DNA of 8,944 nucleotides from positions 1 to 8,944 of the forward strand of contig JALGZO010000370.1 of assembly GCA_025774865.1 (NCBI GenBank), written 5' to 3'. Positions 6,176-8,944 of the stretch are shown in pieces (the first letter of the stretch is position 1; every line of letters starts with the position of its first letter). The stretch is from a bacterium. Lineage in GTDB: Bacteria > ARS69. A model generated the notes under the pieces. The model was not told where the DNA came from. It made no database searches and saw only the letters and a program-made list of their open reading frames with translations. The position numbers were made by a program, and so were the translations under genes.

Positions 6176-8169
6176 TGCGGCGAGTCTGGCCGGGGCTGCT
6201 CGCGCTCGGTCTCGTTTCGTGCGCACGCGGCCCCGTCTCGGGCGACCTGGCCGGCTGGAACGTCCTGTTGATCACCATCGATACGCTGCGCGCCGATCGG
6301 CTCGGGTTCATGGGGTACGACGGCGTCGAGACCCCGGTGCTCGACGATCTCGCCGCCTCCGGGGTCGTCTTCGACGGTGCCGTGTCGTCGGCGCCCGTCA
6401 CGTTGCCGGCGCACGCGACGATTCTCACCGGGCTATATCCTCCGGCGCACGGCGCGCTGGACAACGGCTTTTACTCGCTGCCCGAAGGCGTTCCCACCCT
6501 CGCGACGATCTTGAAGGAGGAAGGCTACGACACGGCCGCCGTGATCGGCGCGTACGTGCTCGTCGATCGCGCCGGCCTCGACGCCGGGTTCGACGTCTAC
6601 GACGACGAGTTCACGAAGCCGCGGCTCCGCGGGCAAGCGTACCGCGAACGGCGGGCCGCGGAGGTCACGGCCAAGGCGGCGGCGTGGCTCGAGAGTCGAT
6701 CCTCGAAAGCGCCGTTCTTTCTGTGGGCGCACTACTTCGATCCGCACGCGCCCTACGATCCGCCGGAGCCGTACGCCACGCGTTATCGATTGCGCCGGTA
6801 CGAAGGCGAAATCGCCTACACCGACGAATTGATCGGGCGTCTCCTGGAGGCCGTGCACGCGGCCGGCGAGCTGGATCGGACGCTCGTCGTCGTCACCGCC
6901 GACCACGGAGAGGCGTTCGGAGACGGCGGCGAGATGACGCACGGAATGTTGCTTCGAGGGAGCACGTTGCGGGTGCCGCTCGTCCTGGCCGCGGCCGGTC
7001 GGCTCGCGAAGGGGCGGCGCGTCGCCGAGGTCGTGGGCACGGCCGACGTAACGCCGACAATCCTCGATCTCCTGGGCGTGAGTGGACCGGGTGACGTTCA
7101 CGGGATCTCGTTGCTTCCGGCGATCCGAGGTGAACGGCGGGAGGAGCACTACGTGTACTCGGAGACGCGCCTTCCCACGGACGAGTTCGGATGGTCCATG
7201 CTCGCCGGCGTGCGGGGGGATCGCTGGGCGTGGGTTCGCGCTCCGCGCCCGGAGCTCTACGATCTGGAGGCGGATCCCGGCGAGTCGAACAGCCTGCACG
7301 AGGCCCGTCCCGGTCTCGTGGAGCGTCTCGACGGTCTCGTTGGCGAGATCCTCGATCGTGGCCGCGAGTCGGTAGCCCGCGCCCACCTCTCCGACGAGCA
7401 GGTGTCGGCGCTGCGCTCGCTCGGGTATCTCGTGTCGCACGAACCGCCGCCGTCCACGGGCGAGGACCCCAAGGACATGATCTACATTCAGGCGGAAGGC
7501 AACCTCCTCATGAACTACCTGGACCGCGGCGAGCCGGAACGGGTGCTGGAAGGAATGGAGAGCCTCCTCGAGAAGACTCCGCTGAATCGCGAGCTTCTCA
7601 TGCTGCGGGCTCAGGCGAACGCCAGGCTCGGGAATCTGGAGCCGGCCATCGCCGACATGCGGGAGTGCCTCGCGACCGGGGGATCACTCGAGGTGGACGG
7701 GACTCTGCTCGCGATGTGGTTGAACCAGGCGGGGAAGTCGGGGGAAGCGGAAGCGCTTCTCGAGAGCTTCGTCGAGGCGGAGCCCGACTTCGCGCAGCAC
7801 TCGTACAATCTCGGGAACCTGCTCGGGGAGCTCGATCGAACCGAGGAGGCGGTCGCCGCGTACGAGCGTGCCCTCGAGCTCGATCCCGACAACATTCCGG
7901 CCCTCGTCAACCTCGGCTTCGCGTTGAGCCGGTTGGAGGGGGACGCGAGAGACGTCGATCGCGCGCGCGAAGCGATCGACCGAGCGATCGAGTTGGCGCA
8001 CGACGACGTTCCGTCACTCATGAAGATCGATCTCTGTCAGAACCTGGGTCTCCTCGAAGAAGGTCTCGCAGTGGCGCGCGAGCTTCAACAGAAGCCGAAG
8101 CTCCGCGGGATCACGCGGCAGCAGCTCGCGGATGCGCTACGTCGGCTGCAGGAAACCGAGGCGGAATGA
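6175..8169 (+). CDS. Lipoprotein with sulfatase-fold (alkaline phosphatase superfamily) domain and C-terminal TPRs
   Basis: This 664-residue protein has a signal peptide ending in the lipobox LVSC (Cys16). Ala at +2 suggests the outer membrane if Lol rules like those of E. coli apply. The sulfatase-fold domain spans about 28-365: LLITIDTLRADR (Asp36, metal), PVTLPAHATILTG (73-85), WAHYFDPHAPYDPP (184-197), TADHGEAFGDGG (241-252; Asp243 and His244), THG (255-257) and LRVPLV (265-270). Thr76 stands where true sulfatases have the Cys or Ser that becomes formylglycine, so a Thr-nucleophile phosphatase or phosphotransferase is as likely as a sulfatase. A linker, LSDEQVSALRSLGYL (405-419), leads to about five TPR-like repeats (437-470, 475-508, 509-541, 542-575, 576-614), the fourth being the clearest. 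The reading frame is open back to 5917. The ATG at 6175 is chosen because it gives a proper lipoprotein signal and a TGATG overlap; GTG at 6172 is the alternative. Substrate unknown. Confidence 0.9.
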   Translation: MRRVWPGLLALGLVSCARGPVSGDLAGWNVLLITIDTLRADRLGFMGYDGVETPVLDDLAASGVVFDGAVSSAPVTLPAHATILTGLYPPAHGALDNGFYSLPEGVPTLATILKEEGYDTAAVIGAYVLVDRAGLDAGFDVYDDEFTKPRLRGQAYRERRAAEVTAKAAAWLESRSSKAPFFLWAHYFDPHAPYDPPEPYATRYRLRRYEGEIAYTDELIGRLLEAVHAAGELDRTLVVVTADHGEAFGDGGEMTHGMLLRGSTLRVPLVLAAAGRLAKGRRVAEVVGTADVTPTILDLLGVSGPGDVHGISLLPAIRGERREEHYVYSETRLPTDEFGWSMLAGVRGDRWAWVRAPRPELYDLEADPGESNSLHEARPGLVERLDGLVGEILDRGRESVARAHLSDEQVSALRSLGYLVSHEPPPSTGEDPKDMIYIQAEGNLLMNYLDRGEPERVLEGMESLLEKTPLNRELLMLRAQANARLGNLEPAIADMRECLATGGSLEVDGTLLAMWLNQAGKSGEAEALLESFVEAEPDFAQHSYNLGNLLGELDRTEEAVAAYERALELDPDNIPALVNLGFALSRLEGDARDVDRAREAIDRAIELAHDDVPSLMKIDLCQNLGLLEEGLAVARELQQKPKLRGITRQQLADALRRLQETEAE

Positions 8170-8944
8170 AACGTCTCGCGCCGCTGGTCGCACTCGGCCT
8201 CGTATCCTGTGCGAAAGGGCCGGAGGTCGGAGACCTCGCGGGCTGGAGCGTCCTGCTCATCACCATCGACACGTTGCGGGCGGACCGCCTCGGCTTCGCC
8301 GGCTACGGCCCGGCGGAGACTCCGAACCTCGACCGGCTCGCGGAGGAAGGCATCGTCTTCGAGGGCGCGATCGCCGCGGGGCCGGTGACATTGCCGTCGC
8401 ACGCGACGATTCTGACCGGCCTTTATCCGCCGTCCCACGGTGCGCTCGACAACGGGTTCTACGGACTCCCCGACGGCGTGCCCACGCTGGCGACCCACTT
8501 GAAGGGCGCCGGCTACGCGACCGGTGCCGTCATCGGTGCCTACGTGCTGCACGGTCAGTACGGACTGGACGAAGGATTCGACTTCTACGACGACCGCTTT
8601 CGCCAGCCCCGGCGCGAGGATCAGGACCACCGCGAGCGCCGAGCGGAGCGCGTCGTCGATTCGGCGCTGACGTGGCTCCGGGACCGGTCGGGCGACGAGC
8701 CTTTCTTCCTTTGGGCTCACTTCTATGATCCGCACGCTCCCTACGATCCGCCCGGCCGGTACCGGACGAGGTTCGCGACCCAGCCCTACGACGGAGAGAT
8801 CGCGTACACCGATGAACAGGTGGGCGTGTTGCTCGATCGCCTCCGCGAGACCGGGCACCTCGACCGCACCCTCGTCGCGGTGCTCGCCGATCACGGTGAG
8901 GCCTTCGGGGATGGCGGCGAGACGACCCACGGTCTCTTGCTCCG
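8166..8944 (+). CDS. Second sulfatase-fold lipoprotein, paralogue of the previous gene (3' end outside the window)
   Basis: An open frame runs from ATG at 8166, overlapping the previous stop by four bases (ATGA), to the end of the window: 259 complete codons, no stop. GAGG lies four bases upstream. The N-terminus MKRLAPLVALGLVSC gives a lipobox Cys15, followed by AKGPEVGDLAGW, very like its neighbour. Sulfatase-fold motifs recur: LLITIDTLRADR (Asp35), GPVTLPSHATILTG with Thr75 at the formylglycine position, WAHFYDPHAPYDPP and LADHGEAFGDGGETTHG. Hand alignment without gaps over 250 residues gives about 172 identities (about 69%), so this is a tandem duplicate that has since diverged. Divergence is greatest around residues 125-215. 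Whether it also ends in TPRs cannot be seen. The two may act on different substrates or as partners. Confidence 0.9.
   Translation, partial: MKRLAPLVALGLVSCAKGPEVGDLAGWSVLLITIDTLRADRLGFAGYGPAETPNLDRLAEEGIVFEGAIAAGPVTLPSHATILTGLYPPSHGALDNGFYGLPDGVPTLATHLKGAGYATGAVIGAYVLHGQYGLDEGFDFYDDRFRQPRREDQDHRERRAERVVDSALTWLRDRSGDEPFFLWAHFYDPHAPYDPPGRYRTRFATQPYDGEIAYTDEQVGVLLDRLRETGHLDRTLVAVLADHGEAFGDGGETTHGLLL

Noticed and set aside
8085-8930. A 281-codon minus-strand frame opposite the second sulfatase-like gene
   Set aside because: The plus strand carries all sulfatase-fold motifs and a lipobox; the minus-strand product is a mirror of the kind also seen opposite the first paralogue.

Overview
The window is a GC-rich, gene-dense piece of a bacterial chromosome. 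Two lipoprotein signal peptides, tandem sulfatase-fold/TPR proteins, a class II fumarase and a ThiI-like PP-loop enzyme with an NFACT-type tail fit a Gram-negative, soil- or sediment-type lineage (Acidobacteriota, Gemmatimonadota, Myxococcota or a related uncultured group). The sequence alone does not settle the phylum. No rRNA, tRNA, CRISPR array, IS element or phage gene was found.

Left part, minus strand (3144 down to 144): a class II fumarase (fumC) is followed after 4 nt by a multi-pass GT-C-type membrane glycosyltransferase-like protein. They probably form one transcription unit. A good sigma70-like promoter (GTGACG-17-TAAGAT) and a perfect Shine-Dalgarno lie in the divergent intergenic region 3145-3285. 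Beyond the membrane protein, positions 1-166 hold two direct copies of a repeat with a period of about 103 nt; the second copy includes the stop codon of the membrane protein.

Middle, plus strand (3286-4979): a 35-residue single-span membrane protein overlaps by 1 nt (TGATG) a PutP-like sodium:solute symporter. This arrangement is typical of a small accessory subunit translated together with its transporter. The symporter resembles E. coli PutP closely but has Gly where PutP has its Na+-site Asp55.

Right part, plus strand (5093-8944, running off the window): three genes overlap head to tail. They are a PP-loop RNA-thiolation enzyme fused to an NFACT-R-like domain, then a lipoprotein with a sulfatase-fold domain and C-terminal TPRs, then a second sulfatase-fold lipoprotein, about 69% identical to the first by hand alignment and cut by the window edge. 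In both sulfatase-like proteins the catalytic Cys/Ser that would become formylglycine is Thr. They are therefore more likely phosphatases, phosphotransferases or other alkaline-phosphatase-superfamily enzymes than classical sulfatases.

The most interesting points are the small symporter partner, the Thr-type sulfatase-like tandem coupled to an RNA-thiolation gene, and the edge repeat. None is proven to be a new system.
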